From JAEUPI01 sp046348365 (GTDB lineage Bacteria; Pseudomonadota; Gammaproteobacteria; Burkholderiales; Burkholderiaceae_C): DNA of 64,000 bases. Shown in pieces: positions 17,695-26,288 of the stretch (the stretch's first letter is position 1; every line of letters starts with the position of its first letter). The position numbers and the translations under genes were made by a program. Location of the stretch: positions 155,813 to 219,812 of the forward strand of contig JAXMEL010000006.1 of assembly GCA_046348365.1 (NCBI GenBank), given 5' to 3'. Under the pieces are notes generated by a model. It was not told the origin of the DNA, made no database searches, and saw only the letters and a program-made list of their open reading frames with translations.

Positions 17695-19369
17695 CGTTGA
17701 ACTGCAGCTTCTTGATGTTCGCATCGGGGTTGTTGGGGATCGCGATGTCGACGTGCAGCACGTTGCTGAACGCCGAGCGCACGCTGAAGATGCGCAGGCC
17801 CACGCCGACGTTGCTGAGCCAGCCGGTCTGGTTGCGGTTGATCACGTCGCCGCCCCAGGCGCGGCCGACATCGACGAACACCGCGCCGCCCAGACGCAGC
17901 AGCTCCCACACGTAGATGTCGCTGTAGGCGCGCTCCTCGAGCGTGAACAGGGCGCGACGCTCGCCGCTCTGGTAGCGCAGCGGGTAGCCGCGCAGCCCGC
18001 TGTCGGCGCCGAGCAGCAGCTGCTCGCCGGCGCCCGGGTGCGTGAGGCGGTCGCCGCTGGCCGAGGCGTAGAACAGCCAGTGCGGACTCTGCGGGTGGTA
18101 GTACTGGATGCGGCCGCCGAGCTGCTGGCGCTGCACGCTGCCGTCGTCGAAGCGGCCGCGCAGCGCCGACGACAGCACGATCAGGCGCTGCGCGCCGAGA
18201 TCGAAGCCGCGCGACGCGGCTGCGTTGTACAGCCACGGCTGCGAGGTCGAGCCCAGCGACGCCATCGCGCGGCCGAGCTGGATCGTGGCGTCCAGGCCGA
18301 GCGCGAACGTCTCCGGGCGCAGCACCTGGTTGCGGTTGACCAGCGTGCGGAAGTCGTCTTCCACCAGCTGCAGCCGCACGAACGGCCAGACGAGCTTCTC
18401 GTCGCCGGGCAGCGCCGGTGGCGGCACCAGGCCGGGCTCGAGCGCGTAGCGATCGTCCTGCAGCGACACGCCGACCGAGGCGCGCCGCACCCAGCCGTCG
18501 ATGCGCCCGCTCGACAGGCCCGCGTAGGCCTCGCCCATGCGCACGCGGTGGCGGTACTGGCTGTCGACCACGCCGTCGCGATAGACCGGGTCGAGGCGGT
18601 TGTCGTCGTTCCACGACAGCCCCGCGGCCCATGGCGTGTCGAGCGCGTAGAACGGGTGCGCCACCGAGGCCGCGGTGCGCTTGCCGTCGCTGTTGCTGGC
18701 GTGGCTGTAGGCGAGCGAGGTCCAGCCGCCGAACGCGCGGTCGTTGGCGATCGAGAACTCGTTGCTCGTGCGGTCGACCGTCTTGGAGCGGCCGAAGCTC
18801 ACGCCGACGCCGGTGCCGAGCAGGTTGTATTCGTGCAGGTTGATGCCGCTGGAGTTGGCGCCGCCCTGCCGGCCCGCCGACAGGCCGGGGTCCAGCGTCC
18901 AGCTGTCGCGCGTGATCACCTCGACGTCGACCGTGTTGTCGTCGTGCACCGCGATCGGGCGGATGTTCACGTCGTAGAGATAGCGGTTGCTGCGCAGCAC
19001 GCGGATCGACTCCTCGATCAGCGGCACCGACACCGGCTCGCCGCTGGCGAACAGCAGCGCGCGCTCGATCACGCCGGGGCGCGTGTTGATGTGCAACGCG
19101 TTGGCCCAGCGGAAGATCGACTTGTTCTCGCGCGGGTTGTCGAGGTCGAAGATCTCGCGCGCCGCGATGCGGATCTGGCCGATGCGCGCGCCGCGCGCCT
19201 GCAATTCGGCGAACGTCGGCAACGTCGCCGCGGCTGACGGGGCTGCGGACGGGGCGACAGATGAGGCTGCAGGCGGCTCGGCAGGCGGCTCGGGCTGCTG
19301 CGCGAACACGGGCAGGGCCACGAGCGCGACCAGACCGCACACCAGCCAGCGATGTGGAAGACGGTGCAT
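17672..19369 (-). CDS. Omp85/BamA-family outer-membrane protein with one POTRA-like domain
   Basis: A 565-residue exported protein. The signal peptide is MHRLPHRWLVCGLVALVALP ending at VFA-QQ. After a Pro/Ala linker come about 100 residues with a POTRA-like pattern (GEPVSVPLIEESIRVLRSNR...VDVEVITRDSWTL), then alternating beta strands to the C terminus, which ends in Phe as outer-membrane barrels do. The LRGYPLRYQSGERRALFTLE region resembles the conserved barrel motif (RGY) of surface antigen D15 proteins. With one POTRA it is smaller than BamA (about 800) and TamA, so it is an accessory member, perhaps involved in secretion or lipid export. The start was chosen from the signal peptide; an upstream ATG at 19486 is less likely. 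Confidence 0.82.
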   Translation of the reverse strand: MHRLPHRWLVCGLVALVALPVFAQQPEPPAEPPAASSVAPSAAPSAAATLPTFAELQARGARIGQIRIAAREIFDLDNPRENKSIFRWANALHINTRPGVIERALLFASGEPVSVPLIEESIRVLRSNRYLYDVNIRPIAVHDDNTVDVEVITRDSWTLDPGLSAGRQGGANSSGINLHEYNLLGTGVGVSFGRSKTVDRTSNEFSIANDRAFGGWTSLAYSHASNSDGKRTAASVAHPFYALDTPWAAGLSWNDDNRLDPVYRDGVVDSQYRHRVRMGEAYAGLSSGRIDGWVRRASVGVSLQDDRYALEPGLVPPPALPGDEKLVWPFVRLQLVEDDFRTLVNRNQVLRPETFALGLDATIQLGRAMASLGSTSQPWLYNAAASRGFDLGAQRLIVLSSALRGRFDDGSVQRQQLGGRIQYYHPQSPHWLFYASASGDRLTHPGAGEQLLLGADSGLRGYPLRYQSGERRALFTLEERAYSDIYVWELLRLGGAVFVDVGRAWGGDVINRNQTGWLSNVGVGLRIFSVRSAFSNVLHVDIAIPNNPDANIKKLQFNVKTKTSF

Positions 19370-19618
19370 CGGAGCGACACAGTACACCGTGGCGCCCTGA
19401 AGCGCGGCTGAATGGTCGAGACATCGGGCAAGGCCACCGCATGCGTGCTCGCGCAAGAAGGTTTCGACGGTGCGCCCCATGAGCATTCACTCATTCACAT
19501 CTTAGGGAGTCGACCGGCCACGGGTGGCGCCGCTGCCACGCGCTGCTCGCCAACCCGGGTAGGCGGCAGCAGCGCATTCACTTAGCGTCGGCATATCGCG
19601 TTGCCTGCCGCGCCGCCC

Positions 19619-21718
19619 ATGCCCCGACTGCGTTGCCTGACCCCCTGGCTCGTTGCCGCCGCACTCGCGGCGCCGATGGCGCACGCCCGCGTCACCCGCA
19701 TCATGATCGACGAGGTCGTCGCCGAGCCGGTGCCTGCCGGCACGAACGCCGTCGCCTACGAGCGCATCGCCGGCCGCGCGTTCGGCGAGCTCGATCCCAA
19801 GTGGCCGGGCAACGCGCTGATCCAGGACATCGAGCTGGCGCGGGAAGCCGACGGCAAGGTGCGCTACGTGGCGTCGTTCCTGATCGCCAAGCCGGTGGAG
19901 CGCAAGCGCGCCAGCGGCCTGATGTGGCACGACGTGCCCAACCGCGGCCGCGTGTTCCCGTTCGCGCCGCAGGAGCAGGCGGCCGGCGACGTGATGCTCG
20001 CCAGCGCCTGGCAGGGCGACAACGCCGGCGCCACCGCAGTGCGCGCGCGCGCGTCGGTGCAGGGCATGCAGTTCCTGCAGCTGCCGGTGGCCAGGGGGCC
20101 GGGCGGCGCGCCGGTCACCGGCGAGGTGTTCGGCCGCATCGTGAACCGCGCGGGGCCGGGCTCGCAGCCGCTGCTGGTGCAGACCAACCCGCTGCCCTAC
20201 AAGCCGATGAGCCTCGACACGCGCGAATCGAAGCTCGTCTCGCGCGCCGCCGAGAACCAGCGCGGCGAGGTGACCGACGAGCGCGAGATTGCCGCGAAGG
20301 ACTGGGCCTGGGCCAGGTGCGACGCGCAGCATCCGTTTCCCGGCACGCCCGACGCGACGCAGATCTGCCTGCGCAACGGCTTCGATGCGAAGCGGCTGTA
20401 CCAGGTGGTGTTCAAGGCCGCCGATCCCTACGTGCTGGGCATCGGCTTCGCGGCCTGGCGCGACGTGGCCGCGTTCTTCAAGCATGCGCAAACCGACGAG
20501 GCAGGCACCGCCAACCCGCTCGCCGGCTGGGTCACGCACAGCATCACGCGCGGCGTCTCGCAGTCGGGCAACTTCCTGCGCGGCTGGCTGCACCTCGGCT
20601 TCAACCAGGACGAAGCGGGCAAACCCGTGCACGACGGCCTGTGGCCGATCATCGCCGGGCGTCGTATCGCGCTGAACTTCCGCTGGGCGCAGCCCGACGG
20701 CGTGCTCGAGCTGTACCAGGCCGGCAGCGAAGGCCCGCAGTGGTGGCTGCCTCAGGCAGACCGCCTGCGCGGCATCGCGGCCGCCGGCATCCTCGATCGC
20801 TGCCGCGCGAGCCGCACCTGCCCGAAGATCATCGAGCACTTCGGCTCGGCCGAGGTGTGGGCGCTGAAGCTCACGCCGGAGTGGGTGGGCACCGACGGCC
20901 GGGCCGATCTGCCGCTGCCGGCCAACGTGCGGCGCTACTACATCGCGAGCTCCACGCACGGCGGCGGCGTCGGCGGTTTCGACACCAGCCTGCCCGGCGC
21001 GGGGCTGCCCAAGGCGGGGCCGGCCTGTCCGGGCAACAACTTCGGCACCGGCATGCTGCCGGCCAACCCGATGCCGCACTGGCAGACGGTCAACGCGATC
21101 CGGCTGCACTTTCGCCGCTGGGTGATGGCCAACGTGCCGCCGCCGCCGAGCCGCTGGCCGCGGCTGGCCGACGGCACGCTGGCGCGCGCCGACAAGGCCG
21201 CGATCGGCTTTCCCACGCTGCCGGGCCTGCGCGCCACGGTGCCCGAGCCCGACTTCATCATGCCGGTGCACGACTACGACTGGGGGCCGCAGTTCAACGC
21301 ACGCGACGGCTCGGGCATCCCGTCGCTGGCGCCGCCGCGCATCAAGCAGGTGCTGCCGATGTTCGCGCCCAAGGTCGATGCCGACGGCAACGAACTGGGC
21401 GGCGTGCCGGTGGTGCTGCTCGATGCGCCGCTGGGCACCTACCTCGGCTGGAACATCACCTCTGGCGGCGAGAAGCCGTTTCACCAAGGGCAGATCTGCA
21501 ACTACGTGGGCGGCATGCTGCCGTTCGCGCGCACGGCGGCCGAGCGTCGCGCCGCGGGCGATCCGCGGCCGTCGCTCGAGGAGCGCTACGGCTCGCATGA
21601 GGGCTACGTGGAGCGCGTGCGCAGCGCCGCGGCACGCGCCATGGCCGCGGGCTTCCTGCTCGCCGACGATGCGGCCGATCTGATCGAGGCCGCCAAGGCG
21701 AGCGCGGTGCTGCGCTGA
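19619..21718 (+). CDS. secreted alpha/beta hydrolase-domain protein
   Basis: A 699-residue protein with an N-terminal signal peptide (MPRLRCLTPWLVAAALAAPM, cleavage after AHA). The mid part shows a nucleophile-elbow motif GVSQSGNFLRGWLH (G-x-S-x-G, Ser about residue 319), and later HDYDWGPQFNARDGSGIP. The long chain with these blocks fits the uncharacterised bacterial alpha/beta hydrolase domain family that is fused across the whole protein. It probably acts in the periplasm on an ester or similar substrate. It lies between divergent outer-membrane protein and GntR genes. The ATG at 19619 (rather than 19601) begins the signal peptide. Substrate unknown. Confidence 0.75.
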   Translation: MPRLRCLTPWLVAAALAAPMAHARVTRIMIDEVVAEPVPAGTNAVAYERIAGRAFGELDPKWPGNALIQDIELAREADGKVRYVASFLIAKPVERKRASGLMWHDVPNRGRVFPFAPQEQAAGDVMLASAWQGDNAGATAVRARASVQGMQFLQLPVARGPGGAPVTGEVFGRIVNRAGPGSQPLLVQTNPLPYKPMSLDTRESKLVSRAAENQRGEVTDEREIAAKDWAWARCDAQHPFPGTPDATQICLRNGFDAKRLYQVVFKAADPYVLGIGFAAWRDVAAFFKHAQTDEAGTANPLAGWVTHSITRGVSQSGNFLRGWLHLGFNQDEAGKPVHDGLWPIIAGRRIALNFRWAQPDGVLELYQAGSEGPQWWLPQADRLRGIAAAGILDRCRASRTCPKIIEHFGSAEVWALKLTPEWVGTDGRADLPLPANVRRYYIASSTHGGGVGGFDTSLPGAGLPKAGPACPGNNFGTGMLPANPMPHWQTVNAIRLHFRRWVMANVPPPPSRWPRLADGTLARADKAAIGFPTLPGLRATVPEPDFIMPVHDYDWGPQFNARDGSGIPSLAPPRIKQVLPMFAPKVDADGNELGGVPVVLLDAPLGTYLGWNITSGGEKPFHQGQICNYVGGMLPFARTAAERRAAGDPRPSLEERYGSHEGYVERVRSAAARAMAAGFLLADDAADLIEAAKASAVLR

Positions 21719-21809
21719 CAAGCCCGCGCGCGGCGCGGACGCTGTCGGACAACTGCGGGTTTCCCGCAGACACGGTGCGCGAAGCCCTGGCCTATGCTGC
21801 ACGCCGAAT

Positions 21810-21820
21810 TGGCCTGACCA
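21810..21820. promoter_or_regulatory. candidate GntR/FadR-type operator upstream of the regulator gene
   Basis: TGGCCTGACCA is an imperfect palindrome fitting the FadR-subfamily pattern TGGT-N3-ACCA with one mismatch. It ends 34 bases before the start of the GntR gene, a sensible place for autoregulation. A single short site may occur by chance. Confidence 0.35.
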
Positions 21821-21854
21821 CCTGCGCCGCGTGTCGTGCGTGGCGCCGCCCGTG

Positions 21855-22592
21855 ATGCTTCACAGCACGCCCGACACCCGCCGCCTCTACCGCCAGATCG
21901 CCGAGCAACTGCGCATGCGCATCGTGGCCGGCGACTACGCGCTCGGCAGCCGGCTGCCGCCCGAGCGCGACCTGGCGCTGCAGCTCGGCGTGTCGCGGCC
22001 CACGGTGCGCGAGGCCGTGATCGCGCTCGAGGTCGAAGGCCTGGTCGAAGTGCGCATGGGCTCGGGCATCTACGTCGTGGGGCGCGACGCGGCGCTGGGC
22101 GAGGCACCGAGCGTTGCCTTCGGCCCGCTGGAGATCATCCGCGCGCGGCAGGTGGTCGAGCGCGAGCTGGCCGCCGTGGTGGCGCGCAGCCCGCGCCGCG
22201 CGGCGGCGGCGGCCGGCCTGCGCGAGGCGATCGTGCAGATGGAGGCCGACCTCGCGCGCCAGGTGATGCCGATCGCCGGCGACCGGCGCTTCCACCTCTG
22301 CCTGGCCGAGGCCTGCGACAACGCCGCGCTGCTGCGCGTGGTGAGCGAGCTTTACGACGAGCGCGAGAACCCGCTGTTCGACCGCCTGGGCCGGCTGTTC
22401 GAGGACGTGTCGAGCTGGCGCAAGGCGGTGGCCGAGCACCGTGCGGTGGTCGATGCCATCGCCGAAGGCGACGCCGCGCGTGCCCGCACGGCGATGCATG
22501 TGCACCTGGAGCTGACGCACGAGCGCTTCACCGCGGCCTGGGCCGACGAGCCCGAGCTGCGCCACGCACGCGCCGTGGCTCACAGCCCGTGA
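21855..22592 (+). CDS. FadR-subfamily GntR transcriptional regulator
   Basis: A 245-residue regulator. The N-terminal winged helix-turn-helix is textbook GntR (LPPERDLALQLGVSRPTVRE, then IALEVEGLVEVRMGSGIYV). The C-terminal all-helical FCD domain has its metal/ligand His residues (RFHLCLAEACDNAALLRV; SSWRKAVAEHRAVVDAI; HVHLELTHERF). Such proteins usually repress sugar-acid or organic-acid genes and are released by the substrate. The gene heads the idonate-type dehydrogenase/TRAP/dehydratase run, 18 bases ahead of the dehydrogenase gene, so it most likely regulates that operon. Confidence 0.92.
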   Translation: MLHSTPDTRRLYRQIAEQLRMRIVAGDYALGSRLPPERDLALQLGVSRPTVREAVIALEVEGLVEVRMGSGIYVVGRDAALGEAPSVAFGPLEIIRARQVVERELAAVVARSPRRAAAAAGLREAIVQMEADLARQVMPIAGDRRFHLCLAEACDNAALLRVVSELYDERENPLFDRLGRLFEDVSSWRKAVAEHRAVVDAIAEGDAARARTAMHVHLELTHERFTAAWADEPELRHARAVAHSP

Positions 22593-22610
22593 GGCGTCGT
22601 TGATCCGGCC

Positions 22611-23654
22611 ATGAGCATGCCCGCCACCGCCCGCGTGTGCGTCATCCACGGCGCGCGCGATCTGCGCGTCGAAGCCGCTGCGCTCGAGCCGCTGGGGCCC
22701 AACCAGGTGCGGCTGCGCCTCGGCGCGGGCGGCATCTGCGGTTCGGATCTGCACTACTACAGCGAGGGCCGCGTCGGCGCCTTCGTGATCCGCGAGCCGC
22801 TGGTGCCCGGGCACGAGGCGTCGGGCGTGGTCGCCGAGGTCGGTGCCGCCGTCACGCGCGTGAAGCCGGGGCAGAAGGTGGCGATCAATCCGTCGCACCC
22901 GTGCCGCGTCTGCGACTACTGCCGCGAGGGCCGCTTCAACCTGTGCCGGCAGATGTTCTTCCTCGGCAGTGCCAGCGTGTTCCCGCATGCGCAGGGGCTG
23001 TTCCGCGAGGCGATCGTGATCGACGAGGCGCAGCTGACGCCGATCGACGAGCCCGAGATCACGCTCGGCGAAATCGCCTGCGCCGAGCCGCTGTCGATCG
23101 GGCTGCACGGCATCCGCCGCGCCGGCGACGTGCTGGGCAAATCGGTGTTCATCACCGGCGGCGGCACCATCGGCTGCATGAGCGTGATCGCCGCGCGCCT
23201 GGCCGGCGCGGCGCGCGTGATCGTCTGCGACCTGCACGAGCGCGCGCTGCAGATGGCGCGCAGCGTCGGCGCCGACCACACCGTGCTGTCGGGCAGCGAG
23301 GCCTTGGCAGCGCTCGCCGACAGCGCCGACGTGGCGATCGAGGCCGCTGGCCACGCGGCGGCGCTCGACACGTGCCTCGCCACCGTGCGCCGCGGCGGCC
23401 GCATCGTGCAGGTGGGCACGCTGCCGCCGAGCGTGAGCTTCCCCGCCAACAGCCTGATGGTGCGCGAGCTCGACTACGTGGGCGCGTTCCGCGCCGAGCG
23501 CGAGTTCGACATGGCGGTGCAGGCGATCCGCACGCGCCGCGCCGACGTGCGGCCGCTCGTCACCGCGCAGCTGCCGCTGTCGCGCGCGCAGGAGGCCTTC
23601 GACCTCGCGCTCGACCGCACGAGGAGCACCAAGGTCCAGCTGGTGGCCGACTGA
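22611..23654 (+). CDS. zinc-dependent alcohol dehydrogenase, L-idonate 5-dehydrogenase-like
   Basis: A 347-residue medium-chain dehydrogenase. Catalytic zinc ligands are seen in GGICGSDLHYY (Cys about 40) and PGHEASGVV (His-Glu about 66-67), and the structural zinc loop in HPCRVCDYCREGRFNLC. The nucleotide fold is TGGGTIGCMSV. SDLHYYxxGRVG with a NPSHPCxxCxYC loop is characteristic of L-idonate 5-dehydrogenase (IdnD) and its relatives, which interconvert L-idonate and 5-keto-D-gluconate using NAD(P). The genomic setting of sugar-acid transport and dehydration fits such a substrate, but other polyol or aldonate dehydrogenases look similar. Confidence 0.85.
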   Translation: MSMPATARVCVIHGARDLRVEAAALEPLGPNQVRLRLGAGGICGSDLHYYSEGRVGAFVIREPLVPGHEASGVVAEVGAAVTRVKPGQKVAINPSHPCRVCDYCREGRFNLCRQMFFLGSASVFPHAQGLFREAIVIDEAQLTPIDEPEITLGEIACAEPLSIGLHGIRRAGDVLGKSVFITGGGTIGCMSVIAARLAGAARVIVCDLHERALQMARSVGADHTVLSGSEALAALADSADVAIEAAGHAAALDTCLATVRRGGRIVQVGTLPPSVSFPANSLMVRELDYVGAFRAEREFDMAVQAIRTRRADVRPLVTAQLPLSRAQEAFDLALDRTRSTKVQLVAD

Positions 23655-23701
23655 CGCCGCGGCCTTCGACGCCACGCACGCACACGACGAGGAGACACAC
23701 C

Positions 23702-24679
23702 ATGCATCGCAGGATCCTGCTCGCACTCGCCGCCGCAGCCGTGGCGCTCGGCGCCGCCGCTCCGGCGCTGGCGCAGACCAAGCTGAAATTCGCGCATGTC
23801 TACGAGACGGGCGAGCCGTACCACAAGTGGGCGCTGTGGGCCGCCGGCGAGATCAAGGCGCGCACGCAAGGGCGCTACGAGATGGAGGTGTTCCCGGCCT
23901 CGCAGCTCGGCAAGGAGACCGACATCAACCAGGGCCTCACGCTCGGCACCGTCGACGTGATCTACACCGGCCAGGCCTTCGCGGCGCGGCTGCATCCGCC
24001 GCTGGCCATCGGCGGCGCGCCGTTCATGTTCCGCGACTTCGACCATTGGAAGAAGTACGCCAACGGCCCGGTGCTGCAGGAGTTGATGGACGGCTACTTC
24101 AAGAAGGGCGGCAACAAGCCGCTGGCCGTCACCTACTACGGCGTGCGCCATACCACTGCCAACAAGGCCATCAACGTGCCGGCCGACATGGCGGGGCTGA
24201 AGCTGCGCGTGCCCGACGCGCCGCTGTACGTGATGTACCCCAAGGTGGTCGGCGCCAACGCCACGCCGATCGCCTTCGCCGAGGTCTACCTCGCGCTGCA
24301 GAGCAAGACCGTCGACGCGCAGGAGAACCCGCTGCCGACCATCGAGGCCAAGAAGTTCTACGAGGTACAGAGCCACATCAACCTCACCGGCCACATCACC
24401 GAGATGCTGCTCACCATCGTCAGCGGCCAGACATGGAACAAGCTCAGCGACGCCGACAAGAAGACCTTCGAGGCGGTGTTCAAGGAGGCGGCCGCCAAGT
24501 GCACCGACGACATCGCCGCGGCCGAGGCCCGGCTGGTCGACGACTTCGCCACCAAGTACAAGAAGACGGTGGTCAAGAGCGACCGCGCCGCGTTCGCGCA
24601 GGCGTTCCAGAAATTCCACCTCGGCCCCGACGCGACCTGGGACAAGGCGCTGTACGACCGGGTGCAGGCCATCAAGTGA
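23702..24679 (+). CDS. TRAP transporter substrate-binding protein DctP (first copy)
   Basis: A 325-residue periplasmic binding protein. The signal peptide ends at ALA-QT. The family fold is clear: KLKFAHVYETGEPYH, FPASQLGKETDINQGLTLGT, the central binding helix region AGLKLRVPDAPLYVMYP, and TPIAFAEVYLALQSKTVDAQENP. The conserved Arg in LRVPD is the usual carboxylate anchor, so an organic or sugar acid is the ligand. AGGAGA lies 8 bases before the ATG. It is followed after 35 bases by a second, similar binding protein and then by the DctQ and DctM membrane subunits. Confidence 0.93.
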   Translation: MHRRILLALAAAAVALGAAAPALAQTKLKFAHVYETGEPYHKWALWAAGEIKARTQGRYEMEVFPASQLGKETDINQGLTLGTVDVIYTGQAFAARLHPPLAIGGAPFMFRDFDHWKKYANGPVLQELMDGYFKKGGNKPLAVTYYGVRHTTANKAINVPADMAGLKLRVPDAPLYVMYPKVVGANATPIAFAEVYLALQSKTVDAQENPLPTIEAKKFYEVQSHINLTGHITEMLLTIVSGQTWNKLSDADKKTFEAVFKEAAAKCTDDIAAAEARLVDDFATKYKKTVVKSDRAAFAQAFQKFHLGPDATWDKALYDRVQAIK

Positions 24680-24714
24680 TCCATCCGACACGCACACGCA
24701 AGGAGACAACGCCG

Positions 24715-25698
24715 ATGAGCACCATCACCCGCCGTGCCGGCCTGCTGGCCGCTGCAACGCTGACGCTGTTCGGCCTCGCCGGCCCCGCCGCCGCGCAGAC
24801 CAAGCTGAAGTGGGCGCACGTGTACGAGACCAGCGAGCCGTACCACACCGAAAGCGTGTGGGCCGCCGAGGAGATCAAGAAGCGCACCGGAGGCCGCTAC
24901 GAGATCCAGGTCTTCCCGGCCAGCTCGCTCGGCAAGGAGACCGACATCAACCAGGGCATGACGCTCGGCACGGTCGACATGATCATCAGCGGCCCGAGCT
25001 TCGCGGCGCGCAGCTATCCGCGCATCGGCATCGCCTACTACCCGTTCATCTTCCGCGACGCCGACCACCTGCTCGCCTACAGCAAGAGCGACGTGTTCAA
25101 GGAGATGATCGACGGCTACCGCGCCAAGACCGGCATCCAGATCCTCGCCTACACCTACTACGGCGCGCGCCACACCACCGCGCAGAAGGCCTTCACCGAC
25201 TGTGCCGGCATGAAGGGCCTGAAGATCCGCGTGCCCGACGTGCCGGCCTACCGCGCCACGCCCGAGGCCTGCGGCGCCAACCCGACGCCGATCGCCTTCG
25301 CCGAGGTCTACCTCGCGCTGCAGAACGGCACCGTCGACGCCCAGGAGAACCCGCTGACGACGATCGAGGCCAAGAAGTTCTACGAGGTGCAGAAGCACAT
25401 CATGCTGACCGGCCACATCGTCGACGGGCTGACCACGCAGGTGGCGCCGCACGTGTGGAACAAGCTCTCCGACGCCGACAAGAAGATCTTCACCGACGTC
25501 GCGCTCGAAGCCGCCGCGCGCGCGACGGCGCAGATCAAGAAGCGCGAGGCCGAGCTGGTCGACGAATTCAAGAAGAAGGGCCTGGGCGTGCACGCCATCA
25601 ACCGCCAGAGCTTCGTCGACGCGGTGCTGAAGGCGAAGTCGGTCGAGAGCCTGGGCTACGACAAGAAGGACTACGACCGCATCATCGCGATCAAGTGA
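24715..25698 (+). CDS. TRAP transporter substrate-binding protein DctP (second copy)
   Basis: A 327-residue binding protein, clearly a paralog of the preceding gene: both share KLKxAHVYETxEPYH, GKETDINQG, YYGxRHTTAxKA, GLKxRVPD and TPIAFAEVYLALQ. It differs around the binding cleft (DVPAYRATPEACGANPTP here, DAPLYVMYPKVVGANATP in the first), which may mean a different ligand or affinity. The N terminus is a signal peptide cleaved after AAA-QT. The ATG has AAGGAGA upstream. Both copies share one membrane pair downstream. Confidence 0.93.
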   Translation: MSTITRRAGLLAAATLTLFGLAGPAAAQTKLKWAHVYETSEPYHTESVWAAEEIKKRTGGRYEIQVFPASSLGKETDINQGMTLGTVDMIISGPSFAARSYPRIGIAYYPFIFRDADHLLAYSKSDVFKEMIDGYRAKTGIQILAYTYYGARHTTAQKAFTDCAGMKGLKIRVPDVPAYRATPEACGANPTPIAFAEVYLALQNGTVDAQENPLTTIEAKKFYEVQKHIMLTGHIVDGLTTQVAPHVWNKLSDADKKIFTDVALEAAARATAQIKKREAELVDEFKKKGLGVHAINRQSFVDAVLKAKSVESLGYDKKDYDRIIAIK

Positions 25699-25702
25699 CG
25701 TG

Positions 25703-26272
25703 ATGAGCGCCGACATCGACGCCGCGCCCAAGGTGATGGGCGACGACGGGCAGTTCCACGCCACCGACGAGGAAGTCGACCTGTCGCACACCAGCTTCGA
25801 GGCCTGGGTGGCGCTCGGCTGCTTCTGGCTGCTCGGCCTCACGGTGTTCTATCAGTTCTTCACGCGCTACGCGCTCAACAACTCGGCCTCGTGGACCGAG
25901 GAGATCGCGCGCTACCAGCTGATCGCCACCGTGTTCGTCGGCGCGTCGATCGGCGTGGCGAAGAACAACCACATCCAGGTCGATCTGCTGTACCGCTACC
26001 TGCCGCCTGCGGCGGGCCGCGCGCTGGCCATCGCGGTCGACGTGCTGCGCATCGCGTTCTTCGGCGCGATGGTGGTGCTGATGGTGCAGATGATGCAGAA
26101 GATGTCGGACTACAAGATGACCATCGTCGACGTGCCGATGAACCTGCTGTACGGCATCTGCCTGTTCGGCTTCGTGATGATGACGGTGCGATCGGTGTGG
26201 GTGGCCCGCGTGCACTGGCGGCGTGGCTACAGCGTGCTCGAGCGGCCCGAGTCGTCGATGGACGACCGTTGA
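25703..26272 (+). CDS. TRAP transporter small permease DctQ
   Basis: A 189-residue, four-helix inner-membrane protein. The signature of the small TRAP subunit is present: FTRYALNNSASWTEEIARYQ after helix one, then VGASIGVAKNNHIQVDLLYRYLPP. The hydrophilic N-terminal extension (about 30 residues) is a little longer than usual. It begins 4 bases after the second DctP stop; a GTG at 25700 is a possible alternative start. It should pair with the DctM subunit 16 bases downstream. Confidence 0.9.
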   Translation: MSADIDAAPKVMGDDGQFHATDEEVDLSHTSFEAWVALGCFWLLGLTVFYQFFTRYALNNSASWTEEIARYQLIATVFVGASIGVAKNNHIQVDLLYRYLPPAAGRALAIAVDVLRIAFFGAMVVLMVQMMQKMSDYKMTIVDVPMNLLYGICLFGFVMMTVRSVWVARVHWRRGYSVLERPESSMDDR

Positions 26273-26288
26273 ACCGCCGGAGCGCGCG

